39,026 nucleotides of DNA, taken from positions 1 through 39,026 of the forward strand of contig CALLUY010000042.1 of assembly GCA_938010615.1 (NCBI GenBank), read 5' to 3'. Position 1 is the stretch's first letter; each line of letters opens with the position of its first letter. Of the stretch, positions 8,516 to 16,277 are shown one piece after another. The stretch is from an uncultured Pirellulaceae bacterium (GTDB lineage Bacteria; Planctomycetota; Planctomycetia; Pirellulales; Pirellulaceae). A model generated the notes under the pieces. That model was given only the letters and a program-made list of their open reading frames with translations, did not search any database and was not told the origin of the DNA. The translations under genes and the position numbers were made by a program.

Positions 8516-8538
8516 TAGACAAAAAAACACGTTGTCAA
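8510..8538 (-). promoter_or_regulatory. Sigma-70-type promoter of the padR operon
   Basis: On the minus strand a perfect -35 TTGACA (8538-8533) is followed after 17 bp by TACTAT (8515-8510). TATACT at 8517-8512 is an alternative -10 with a 15-bp spacer. Transcription would start about 30-35 bp upstream of padR. The -10 lies inside the palindromic operator. Confidence 0.65.
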
Positions 8539-8548
8539 CAGTTTTTTC

Positions 8549-8696
8549 GGTGGCATAAGCCTCTGGCTTGTGATTGCATACTCAAAGCTTGAAGGCCGAA
8601 CTTCTGCTCCCATTATTTGGCAGCGGAGATTGGGTCGTGATAAATTTTGCGCAGCACACCCAGACATGCAATCACAAGCCAGAGGCTTATACCACC
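8549..8696. repeat. Family B inverted repeat, copy 3
   Basis: GGTGGCATAAGCCTCTGGCT at 8549-8568 and TTGTGATTGCAT after it are mirrored by ATGCAATCACAAGCCAGAGG, then CTTATACCACC, ending at 8696. The arms enclose about 80 nt. On the minus strand the right end reads TAG-GTGGTATAAGCC, and that TAG is the stop codon of the SRAP gene. The left end is next to the padR promoter. Confidence 0.85.
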
Positions 8697-9337
8697 TAAA
8701 GCGCGGCCTTTGATATTTCAAATCCGTCCCAATCTTTCGGTTCAAGCATCGCTTTCAATTGCGACTTGTCCGTGAAATCGCAGTCGAGCCAGTACGAAAC
8801 CTGATCGTCCTCCAGCTTCACCGGCATGCGATGATGCAACTCGCTCATGAAATCGTTCGCGTCCGTTGTGATGATCGTACAAGTTTCAATTGGTTCCGCG
8901 TCCTTTGGTCCCGTCGGATCGCGCCAGCTTTCCCACAAACCGGCCATCAACCAAGGAGCCCGATCTTCTTTTGCAATTAGATACGGTTGCTTTTTCTTTT
9001 GGCCTTCGACGGGTTTCCATTCGTAGAACCCGTCGCAAACAATCACGCAGCGTTTTGATTTGACTGCGTTTCGAAAAGCAGGCTTTTCAAACACGGTTTC
9101 CGATCGGGCATTGATCATACGATTGCCGATCTTCAATTCCTTCGCCCAAAACGGAACCAGTCCCCAACGCAGCATCACCGCCTCAAGGCTTTGATCAGGT
9201 TTTCGAACCGCCAAAACATCCTGAGTCGGACAGATATTGTGTCGCGACTCTTGTTCGGGAATTTCAAGATCCTGAATCTGATCGAAGAGCGTCGCGAGCT
9301 GATGCGAGGGAGTTTGAAGCGTGAATCGTCCGCACAT
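8696..9337 (-). CDS. yedK: SOS response-associated peptidase (SRAP, YedK/HMCES family)
   Basis: The product is 213 residues. ATG 9337 is chosen over an upstream in-frame start because family members begin Met-Cys and the N-terminal Cys2 is exposed by Met removal. MCGRFTL is seen exactly. Other family motifs are RWGLVPFWAKE, NARSET, CDGFYEW and LHHRMPV. The family cross-links through Cys2 to abasic sites in single-stranded DNA and shields them during replication; the His in HHRMP and the Glu in FYEW assist. The length is normal. The gene is divergent from the small membrane protein at 9410 (72-bp gap). The stop codon lies inside the end of a family B repeat. Confidence 0.95.
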   Translation of the reverse strand: MCGRFTLQTPSHQLATLFDQIQDLEIPEQESRHNICPTQDVLAVRKPDQSLEAVMLRWGLVPFWAKELKIGNRMINARSETVFEKPAFRNAVKSKRCVIVCDGFYEWKPVEGQKKKQPYLIAKEDRAPWLMAGLWESWRDPTGPKDAEPIETCTIITTDANDFMSELHHRMPVKLEDDQVSYWLDCDFTDKSQLKAMLEPKDWDGFEISKAAL

Positions 9338-9409
9338 AATTTGTCGCAGTGAAACCAATGGAAAGGCTGTTATATTGTAAACGGAATCTCAATTCATTGA
9401 AAAACGCTC

Positions 9410-9868
9410 ATGCCGCTAACCGACGAACAGCTCATTCCATTGAGCAAACCAATGCGAAACCTGAAAATCATCTGCGGAGCGCTGCTCGCTGGGATTTGCA
9501 TGATGGGACTTTTTCTCAGCACACAACTCGATTTCGCAAACCTCAGTTCGAGTTTATCGATGTTGGTGGCGTTGGCGGCCGCGTCTGGTGCAGTGATGTA
9601 TTCGACATCGTTTGTCGCGTTCAAAGTTCTGTCGGCTCAAACGGACGCTCGTTCGGACAGCCCTGAGTCACACTTTCAAGTGCTTCAATCTGCCTGGATT
9701 GTGCGGTTCGCAATCATTGAAGGAGCCTGCTTCATGAACCTGATCGTGACACTGCTGGAAAACAGCTTGATCACGCTGTTCGTTGCCCTAGTCGGCGTCC
9801 TGATCATGGTGATTGGATTTCCCAGATCGATCAAAGTCGAAGAGTTGCTTGAAGATCGCATGCCGTAG
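9410..9868 (+). CDS. Small four-helix membrane protein of unknown function
   Basis: The product is 152 residues. Four hydrophobic segments can be seen at roughly 18-40, 48-70, 92-112 and 117-137, the last two being close together (CFMNLIVTLLENSLITLFVA, then LVGVLIMVIGF). The termini look cytoplasmic. I do not recognise a specific family; it resembles short conserved planctomycete membrane proteins. It stands alone between the divergent SRAP gene and a hairpin that separates it from the convergent feo operon. Confidence 0.8.
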   Translation: MPLTDEQLIPLSKPMRNLKIICGALLAGICMMGLFLSTQLDFANLSSSLSMLVALAAASGAVMYSTSFVAFKVLSAQTDARSDSPESHFQVLQSAWIVRFAIIEGACFMNLIVTLLENSLITLFVALVGVLIMVIGFPRSIKVEELLEDRMP

Positions 9869-9872
9869 TCCT

Positions 9873-9937
9873 GACGTGGTTGCGGCTTCCAGCCGCAGCA
9901 TGCTTGATCGTTTGCGGCTAGAAGCCACAACCACGTC
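9873..9937. terminator. Hairpin repeat between convergent genes (family C)
   Basis: GACGTGGTTGCGGCTTCCAG with CCGCA (9873-9897) pairs with the arm at 9913-9937 over 25 bp with two mismatches, around a 15-nt loop. It has no T tract but sits exactly between convergent genes, so it may end both transcripts. The text 'agaagccacaaccacgtc' is a recurring type of planctomycete intergenic repeat, so it could be a repeat element as well. Confidence 0.6.
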
Positions 9938-9938
9938 G

Positions 9939-10121
9939 TCACTCTTCCTCAATCTGAACCAGCGAAACCTGACGCAAGTTTTGCTCTGAATGACTCGCCG
10001 GACAGGTTGAACAGCTACTCCCGCAACCGCTGGATGAATTCGCCGAGCGAAAGAGTTTTCCGATCAGGAAAATCATCGCTGCAAAAACAACGCACACTGA
10101 AACAACCGTTTGCCAGTCCAT
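9939..10121 (-). CDS. FeoB-associated Cys-rich membrane protein
   Basis: The product is 60 residues, with one membrane helix at about 5-24 (TVVSVCVVFAAMIFLIGKLF) followed by a Cys cluster, CGSSCSTCPA (three Cys, plus one in the helix). This is the layout of the small FeoB-associated Cys-rich proteins that replace FeoC in many bacteria. It begins 15 bp after the end of feoB and is surely cotranscribed. It probably binds iron or a cluster, or stabilises FeoB. The ending EEE is acidic. Confidence 0.9.
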   Translation of the reverse strand: MDWQTVVSVCVVFAAMIFLIGKLFRSANSSSGCGSSCSTCPASHSEQNLRQVSLVQIEEE

Positions 10122-10136
10122 TTCCTGATCCTGCGC

Positions 10137-12338
10137 TTAGGTAAAGAATCGGCTTAAAACTTGGTAGGTGACCAGTGATCCAATATACGCAAAGACTGTC
10201 ATGTAGACGAACGAAAAGATTGGCCAGAACCACGAATTCGTTTCCCGTTTGATCACCGCCAAAGTAGACACACACTGCGCACACAACGCGAAAAACACCA
10301 TCAACGACAAGGCTACCGGCAACGTAAACAACGGACGGTCGGTACCTTCCCACGTCGCGGACGACAATTGTCCCCGCAGCGTGTCGGATTCTTCGTCGAC
10401 TTCGGAACCCAATCCGAAGATCACTCCCATTGTGGAAACGACGACTTCTCGAGCAGGAAAAGAAGCGATCGCAGCACTGCCGATGCGCCAATCCCAACCG
10501 AGCGGCTTCACGACCGGCTCGATTAGCTTTCCACTTCGTCCAAGATAACTCTGCCGCAAATGGAAAGCAGCGATGTTGTTCTTGGCCAGCTCCAACTCAT
10601 CGGACGATTCGCCATCTGCTTCCAATCGAGCCACAGTCGCGAAATCGTTCGCCAGTTCCGCGGGTGGATTGTCCGCATTGATTCGTGGGAAGTACGCCGC
10701 GGCCCAAACAAGAATCGTAACGGCAACGATAATCGTTCCAGCGTCTCGAATGAATGACCAACCACCATCAAACATCCGCTGCCATATGTTTCGTAGGCTT
10801 GGCACTTTATAAGACGGCAGTTCCAAAACGAAAGAAGTCGGCGGAGACTTGATGAAAGTTCGCCGCAGCACCCACGCGACCACAATCGCAACCACGATCC
10901 CAATCGAGTACATCGCCAACATCGTCAGTCCACGAAGCCCAAGCAATCCACCAAGGTAGCTCTTCTCTGGAACAAACGTCGCGATCAACAGCACGTAAAC
11001 CGGCAGCCGCGCACTGCAGCTCATTAGTGGCGCAATCAAAATCGTCACCAGCCGCTCTCGATCGTTCTTGATCACACGTGTCGCCATAATTCCAGGTATG
11101 GCACACGCGAACGATGAAAGCAGCGGGAACAGCGTCACGCCGCTAAGCCCGATCTTGGAAAGGAATCGATCCATCAAAAACGCGGCTCGCGCCAGATAGC
11201 CCGTATCTTCCAGCAGAGCCAAAATGAAAAATAGCAGTAGGATCTGCGGCAGGAAGATCAACACGCTTCCAACGCCATTGATCAAACCGTCGACCAACAG
11301 GCTGTTCAACGTTCCAGCGGGAACAACAGAATTCACGACTGCAGCCAATGTGCCATTGAACCAATCGATCATCGTCGACGCAGGGTCAGCAATCCAGAAG
11401 ACCAGTTGGAATAGCAGAACCACAACGACCAAAGCAACGCACAATCCCCAAATGGGATGCGTTAGCCAGCCATCAAGTCGACTGGTGATGCTGGAACTTC
11501 GCACCGGACCCGTCTGTTTGACGAAATCGTCCCGATGACGTGTGATCCACGCATATCTGGCATTTGATTCACTCTCGAAAACAGCGCCTTCACTGTTTTC
11601 CATTTCCAATTTCTCTGTCGCGACGCGCTTGAGCGTGTCCGGTCCAACTTCTGCTTTAAGTTGATCTGACATGAAGCCATCGGTGTCGAACAACATTCGC
11701 GTGACGGCGAATCGTTTCAGCTCGCAATCGTTGGGACAAGTGGCCTCAAGGTGTTCGATCCGATCCTTCATGCTCGCTTCGAAAGGATCGTGAACAAACT
11801 CCGGCGAACGGTTTCTCGATTTGGCAATGGCCTGCTTGAGCTCTTCAAAACCTTCACGTCGTTTGGCTTGAACTGGCACGACAGGAACGCCCAACAATTG
11901 TTGCAACTTTCCACAATCGATTTCGATGCCATCACGCTTCGCGACGTCGATCATGTTGACAGCGACGACGGTTGGCTGATGCAGCTCCAGCACTTGGCTA
12001 ACGAGGAACAAGTTCCGTTGGATGTTGCTGGCGTCGATCACGCATAGGATCACGTCGGGCTTTTTCTCAGCCGGTGGCTTGCCCAGCAAAATCTTCACCG
12101 CCAACATTTCTTCCGGCGAGTTCGGTGCGAGGCTATAAGTTCCGGGAAGGTCGACCAGTTCGTACTGTTCGTCGTTGATCGAAATCAGGCCATTGCGTTT
12201 TTCGACCGTCACGCCCGGATAGTTGCCGACGTGTTGCTTGACGCCGGTGAGTCCATTAAACAGCGTGGACTTTCCTGCGTTCGGATTGCCCAAAACCACA
12301 ACGGTGGATTGAGAAGAAACTTCAACCTGGTTGGCCAT
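10137..12338 (-). CDS. feoB: Ferrous iron transporter FeoB
   Basis: The product is 733 residues from ATG 12338; a TTG one codon earlier is possible. The N-terminal G domain has G1 GNPNAGKST (17-25), a switch region GNYPGVTVE, G3 DLPGTYSL and G4 NMID. A helical GDI region follows (about 170-270), then the membrane part with the Gate motifs, including LLSSFACAIPGIMATR and SCSARLPVYVLL, and a second half with FPAREVVVSTMG. The full family length is present. The protein imports Fe2+ across the inner membrane, driven or gated by GTP hydrolysis. feoA ends 9 bp upstream of the start, and the Cys-rich partner lies 15 bp downstream, giving a complete feo operon. No clear Fur box was found upstream of feoA. 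Confidence 0.97.
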   Translation of the reverse strand: MANQVEVSSQSTVVVLGNPNAGKSTLFNGLTGVKQHVGNYPGVTVEKRNGLISINDEQYELVDLPGTYSLAPNSPEEMLAVKILLGKPPAEKKPDVILCVIDASNIQRNLFLVSQVLELHQPTVVAVNMIDVAKRDGIEIDCGKLQQLLGVPVVPVQAKRREGFEELKQAIAKSRNRSPEFVHDPFEASMKDRIEHLEATCPNDCELKRFAVTRMLFDTDGFMSDQLKAEVGPDTLKRVATEKLEMENSEGAVFESESNARYAWITRHRDDFVKQTGPVRSSSITSRLDGWLTHPIWGLCVALVVVVLLFQLVFWIADPASTMIDWFNGTLAAVVNSVVPAGTLNSLLVDGLINGVGSVLIFLPQILLLFFILALLEDTGYLARAAFLMDRFLSKIGLSGVTLFPLLSSFACAIPGIMATRVIKNDRERLVTILIAPLMSCSARLPVYVLLIATFVPEKSYLGGLLGLRGLTMLAMYSIGIVVAIVVAWVLRRTFIKSPPTSFVLELPSYKVPSLRNIWQRMFDGGWSFIRDAGTIIVAVTILVWAAAYFPRINADNPPAELANDFATVARLEADGESSDELELAKNNIAAFHLRQSYLGRSGKLIEPVVKPLGWDWRIGSAAIASFPAREVVVSTMGVIFGLGSEVDEESDTLRGQLSSATWEGTDRPLFTLPVALSLMVFFALCAQCVSTLAVIKRETNSWFWPIFSFVYMTVFAYIGSLVTYQVLSRFFT

Positions 12339-12347
12339 CAATTAGGC

Positions 12348-12587
12348 TCAGAGGACTTCGACAAGAATTTCGAGGCTGCTCGACATTCGCAAACAGAAAC
12401 GGGTTCCGTTGCAGAACTGGATAATGCACGTGATGCCGCCACGCGTAATCGAGATGACTTCCCCAGTTCGCAGTCCCAAGGATGCAATGCGGGCGATCTC
12501 GCGCGGGTCTCCGGAGATGGAAATGACCTTCGCAATTTGGCCGGACTGAAGGTCGCGTAGATGAATGTGTTTTTGAGCTACATTCAT
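12348..12587 (-). CDS. feoA: Ferrous iron transport protein FeoA
   Basis: The product is 79 residues from ATG 12587. The frame is open further upstream, but a longer protein would not resemble the family. It shows the SH3-like FeoA fold: LRDLQSGQIAKVISI, then ARIASLGLRTGEVISITR, then RFCLRMSSSLEILVE. FeoA acts in the cytoplasm with FeoB and helps regulate its GTPase. It is the first gene of the operon. The 248 bp between it and the divergent secreted protein at 12836 hold no recognised promoter motif and only a weak half copy of the family B repeat (12741-12755). Confidence 0.93.
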   Translation of the reverse strand: MNVAQKHIHLRDLQSGQIAKVISISGDPREIARIASLGLRTGEVISITRGGITCIIQFCNGTRFCLRMSSSLEILVEVL

Positions 12588-12835
12588 GGATAAATTCACT
12601 ATCGTTGGCAAGGTTTCTAAGGCATTAAGTCTAGTCGACAGATTGTCGTTTCGCCAAGTCACTTTCTGGGTGGATTGCGACGCAGTGACGCAGCTTAGGT
12701 GCCCTATTCGGCTGATTGGGGAGTTTATCCTTGAGAGCCTATGCCACGTAAACCGGGTTCTCGCTAGCGAAAACGTGCTTGGTCGCCCTGACGACAGCTT
12801 GGTAGACTCCGCGGTCCATAAAAACGAGGATCGCC

Positions 12836-15800
12836 ATGCTGACAACGGATTCTTACATTCGCCTTACCCCATTATTACTTCTGATGCTGCTGATGCTGTC
12901 ATTGGCTGAGCCCGCAACGGCTGCAGTACCTCTAGATGGGCTTGCTCAGGAACCGCGGCCAAGTACTTGGAAGCAAGATGCGGCGCTGACCGACGTGTAC
13001 TTTGTCGATCACCAGCGCGGATGGGCGGTCGGGTCGCAAGGTGTGCTGCTTCGCACCGAAGACGGTGGCAAGACTTGGGGCGAAGGAAGCCTCACTTCGA
13101 CCAATCGCAAAGTCGCCGAATCGACGCTGACGGAAAAGTTCCGGGGCATTCGTGCGAAACAGCAGATCGGTGCCGCGAGCGCTGGCAACGATTCTGCACC
13201 ATTCTCATGTCGCTTCGAATCGGTCTGTTTCACTGACGCCAAAAACGGATGGGCAGCTGGCGGCTACGACGTGCCGTACTTGAACTACTCGCGCGCCGTC
13301 ATTGCGCGAACCAACGACGGAGGCAAGTCTTGGCAATCGCTTCCGCAGTTGATGATTCCGCGAATTCACAAAATCGAATTCCGCGGCATGGAACGACTCT
13401 CCGGTTGGGCGATCGGAGCCAGTGACCCTGCAACCGATTCAGGGCTGTTCTTTACTTCCGATGCGGGAAACATTTGGAGCAGCCAAAAATCAAAACGAAT
13501 GCCCGATCTTATCGATGCCGAATCAACCGGTAATCGATTCGTCGGCATCGACCAATCTGGAAAGCTGGCGACATTCGACACCGCCAAATTTGAGTACTCC
13601 GTTGTCGCGACAGATGCGACGCCAGTTCTGGCCGACGTCGCCATGGAGCAGAAAACGGGTTGGGCCGTCGGCAGTGATGGAACCGTTTTGACGACCAACA
13701 ACAGCGGATTGAGTTGGTCACCAGCCCCGATCGATCAAGCGTTGTTGGCGACGTTTGATTTTCGCTGCGTTCATTTGGGCAAAGACAAAGTTTGGTTCGC
13801 AGGCGATCCAGGGCACGTGTTGTTTTCGCTGAATCGCAACAGCAACGAACTTCAGGCCCATCCGCTGCCGCGTGGAATCGCAATCAACAAGATCACTTTC
13901 ATCGACGAAACTTTCGGCTGGGCCGTTGGCGACTTCGGTAAGATCTACGCGACGCAAGATGGCGGCAAGAATTGGACAATGCAACGTGGCGGATCTGCTC
14001 ACGGGATGTCGCAAACAGGCATCCTTGCTTTCTGCAAAGACGTCAGTGAGTTACCGCTGGAGCTGATCGCAAGACACGCCGGCGAAGACGGAAAACTGTT
14101 CAGCGTTGCGATGCTTCGATCAGAGAGCTTCGATTCGGTACGATTGGCAGCCGAACGCGTCGGCGCTGCCGTTGTGACTCCGATCCAAACTGGCGAAGAT
14201 GCCAGTGAAGAAACTCTGCTTCGAAAAACCGTGAGGACGATCCGACTGCAGAAGCCAACGATCGTCATCGGCGCCGAAACGCGATTCATCGAACGGGCGG
14301 TGCGGATGGCCTCTGACGAAAACGCATTTCCGCAACAATTGGCGTCAGGGCTCAATGTGTGGCAGTCCAAATTCATGATCGTCACCGATCCAAACGGGTC
14401 GATCGAATTCGACAACGATGTGTATCTGGCTCGATTGGGAACGCTCCTCGAAGACGTCGTCATGCCCAGTCGAATGATCTGCGGATTGCCGATGTACTCG
14501 CAGGAGAACGGGGCATTTTTTGCGTGGAAATTTATCGGTGACGGTGCGGGGGCTCGTCGCTCCGAGGTCGAAAAGAATCCGCTTCTGCAATCCGGCCTCG
14601 TCAAACGAAAACAGCAGTCCATTCCGCTAGGAAGTCTCTCAGCCGTTCGCAAGATTGGTCAGAAACGACAACGCATGAAGGCGTTAGTGCAGATGCCGAT
14701 CAACAGCGTGTTGGATGTCGAACAGTGCAAGCGAGCGATCGCGGAATTCACTTTTGGGCTCAACACCGAACGCACTGGCAGCAGTTTGGCTGGCGTTTGG
14801 TTGATGCAACTGGCAGATCGTTTCGTTGAAGAGGGTCGACCACAACAAGCCGCTTGGGCATTGGAACAATTGGCAGTCAGCTTGCCGGAACACTGCTTCA
14901 CCCCTTTGGCATCGGCGACGTTGGCCAAGTACTACTCAAGTGCAGAACAGAATTATCTTGCGGTCGATCGTTGGCAGCAGCTTCGATCCAACATTGGACA
15001 AGCCAGTCGAATTCCAAAAGGGCTCACCGGCGGCCAACCGCAAGTCGCAATTCAACGAGGTCGATTGAAGGACGGCAGCACAGAATATCGTTGGGACAAA
15101 GTTGATCTTGCCGCTGCGCTTGAAGAGGCGGCAGCGATGCCACTGGACATCGACGTCGAAGAAGAGTTGCAGGACTTCGATCCTGAAACCGTTGATCTAA
15201 CATTGGATGCCGAAGAACCAGAAGTCGATCTTTCAACGCAAGCCGCCAATCTGGCTCCGATGAATTCGATCGAAATCGAAACCTTTCTCAAGCAACGCAA
15301 CCGTTCTGCGGCGAGTCACTTTTCACGGCTGGGACAACGCGATCCGAGCCTGCTGAAACGCGCTGACTTTCAGTATCTGCATGCCCACATCGTGAAACAG
15401 CTAAGCGGTAAGGACGATGCGGAACCGTATTATCGAAATGTGCTCAAGGCAAAACCGCACGCGATCTTCTCACCGGCAGCCAGCGACGAAACGCGAGCCA
15501 ACAACCAATCGCTGACCACCGAAGTGATTGCGACCGCGGAACGCCCTCATTTGGATGGGCTTCCTGATGATGCGGTTTGGCAGAAAGTGATCAAGGATCG
15601 GCAGACCATCGAACTTGAAAAATTCATCGGGAATTTCCACGGCGACGACATCGCGATGGTGGCTTACGATCGCGAGTACGTTTACGTCTATGCGAGATGC
15701 TTCAAAGCGGAACAATTTTCTTACATGGCAAAGGATGTGTCTCAGCGAGAACGTGACGCGGATTTGACGAATCAGGATCGCATCGAGATCAGCTTTGACA

Positions 15801-16096
15801 TTGATCGAGACTTGCTCAGTTCCTGGAAAGTTTCCATTGATTGGCGAGGCCGGGTTCACGAATCGTGCGGCAACGCCAAATCGTGGAACCCAAAAATGTT
15901 TGTTGCCAAACATCAGGACGACCGAGTCTGGTCGATCGAGTGTGCGATTCCGCTGAAGGATTTAGCAGCCAGCGTGAAGGCTGAAGATACTTGGCGAATT
16001 GACGTTCGCCGATTGCAAAACGAGATGCCTTGGACTGACGGCGTGTTTTGGGGCGTCGATGTTCCCGCCTCCGGATCGCTGATGACGTTTCGATAG
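12836..16096 (+). CDS. Large secreted protein with YCF48/BNR repeats and CBM9-like C-terminal domain
   Basis: The product is 1086 residues, with a signal peptide at about 1-30 (LLLLMLLMLSLAEPATAA). Residues 40-390 contain at least five YCF48/BNR-type repeats, each GWAVG or GWAIG followed by T-DGG-x-W: GWAVGSQGVLLRTEDGGKTW is one, others end DGGKSW, DAGNIW, NNSGLSW and DGGKNW. These form a beta-propeller. A middle region (about 395-600) of mixed alpha/beta type has a weak resemblance to PIG-L-like folds without the metal motif. A TPR-like helical part follows. The last 190 residues resemble CBM9-type domains (LDGLPDDAVWQ, then DDIAMVAYDREYVYVYARC, then IEISFDIDRD, then VWSIECAIPLKDL). It is probably cell-surface and polysaccharide-binding; no enzyme is proven. 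Confidence 0.85.
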   Translation: MLTTDSYIRLTPLLLLMLLMLSLAEPATAAVPLDGLAQEPRPSTWKQDAALTDVYFVDHQRGWAVGSQGVLLRTEDGGKTWGEGSLTSTNRKVAESTLTEKFRGIRAKQQIGAASAGNDSAPFSCRFESVCFTDAKNGWAAGGYDVPYLNYSRAVIARTNDGGKSWQSLPQLMIPRIHKIEFRGMERLSGWAIGASDPATDSGLFFTSDAGNIWSSQKSKRMPDLIDAESTGNRFVGIDQSGKLATFDTAKFEYSVVATDATPVLADVAMEQKTGWAVGSDGTVLTTNNSGLSWSPAPIDQALLATFDFRCVHLGKDKVWFAGDPGHVLFSLNRNSNELQAHPLPRGIAINKITFIDETFGWAVGDFGKIYATQDGGKNWTMQRGGSAHGMSQTGILAFCKDVSELPLELIARHAGEDGKLFSVAMLRSESFDSVRLAAERVGAAVVTPIQTGEDASEETLLRKTVRTIRLQKPTIVIGAETRFIERAVRMASDENAFPQQLASGLNVWQSKFMIVTDPNGSIEFDNDVYLARLGTLLEDVVMPSRMICGLPMYSQENGAFFAWKFIGDGAGARRSEVEKNPLLQSGLVKRKQQSIPLGSLSAVRKIGQKRQRMKALVQMPINSVLDVEQCKRAIAEFTFGLNTERTGSSLAGVWLMQLADRFVEEGRPQQAAWALEQLAVSLPEHCFTPLASATLAKYYSSAEQNYLAVDRWQQLRSNIGQASRIPKGLTGGQPQVAIQRGRLKDGSTEYRWDKVDLAAALEEAAAMPLDIDVEEELQDFDPETVDLTLDAEEPEVDLSTQAANLAPMNSIEIETFLKQRNRSAASHFSRLGQRDPSLLKRADFQYLHAHIVKQLSGKDDAEPYYRNVLKAKPHAIFSPAASDETRANNQSLTTEVIATAERPHLDGLPDDAVWQKVIKDRQTIELEKFIGNFHGDDIAMVAYDREYVYVYARCFKAEQFSYMAKDVSQRERDADLTNQDRIEISFDIDRDLLSSWKVSIDWRGRVHESCGNAKSWNPKMFVAKHQDDRVWSIECAIPLKDLAASVKAEDTWRIDVRRLQNEMPWTDGVFWGVDVPASGSLMTFR

Positions 16097-16150
16097 TTGG
16101 TAAAGCTAAATGCGCTTCGACTGCCCGTAAACTCTGCGGGATCTGCCGAT

Positions 16151-16176
16151 TGAAGCAGCGCATTGAAGCAGCGCAT
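16151..16176. repeat. Short tandem repeat, 13 bp x 2
   Basis: TGAAGCAGCGCAT occurs twice head to tail at 16151-16163 and 16164-16176, in the 181-bp gap between the YCF48 protein and the toroid protein. It is short enough to be a chance slippage product. Confidence 0.8.
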
Positions 16177-16277
16177 AGTCGTCGAAATTTGACGAACGGT
16201 TCAGAGTCATCGAGTGACTGGTCGAACTACAATGGGGATAGGCCAATGCCGGCGAATCGTATCCGCAGGGTAACTTC

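Noticed and set aside
12588-12835. Fur box before feoA
   Set aside because: No 19-bp match to the GATAATGATAATCATTATC pattern was found; only loosely similar AT stretches are present.
13999-14652. Long open frame on the minus strand inside the YCF48/CBM9 gene
   Set aside because: Its composition is low-complexity Ser/Arg-rich, typical of antisense reading, and it has no start signal.
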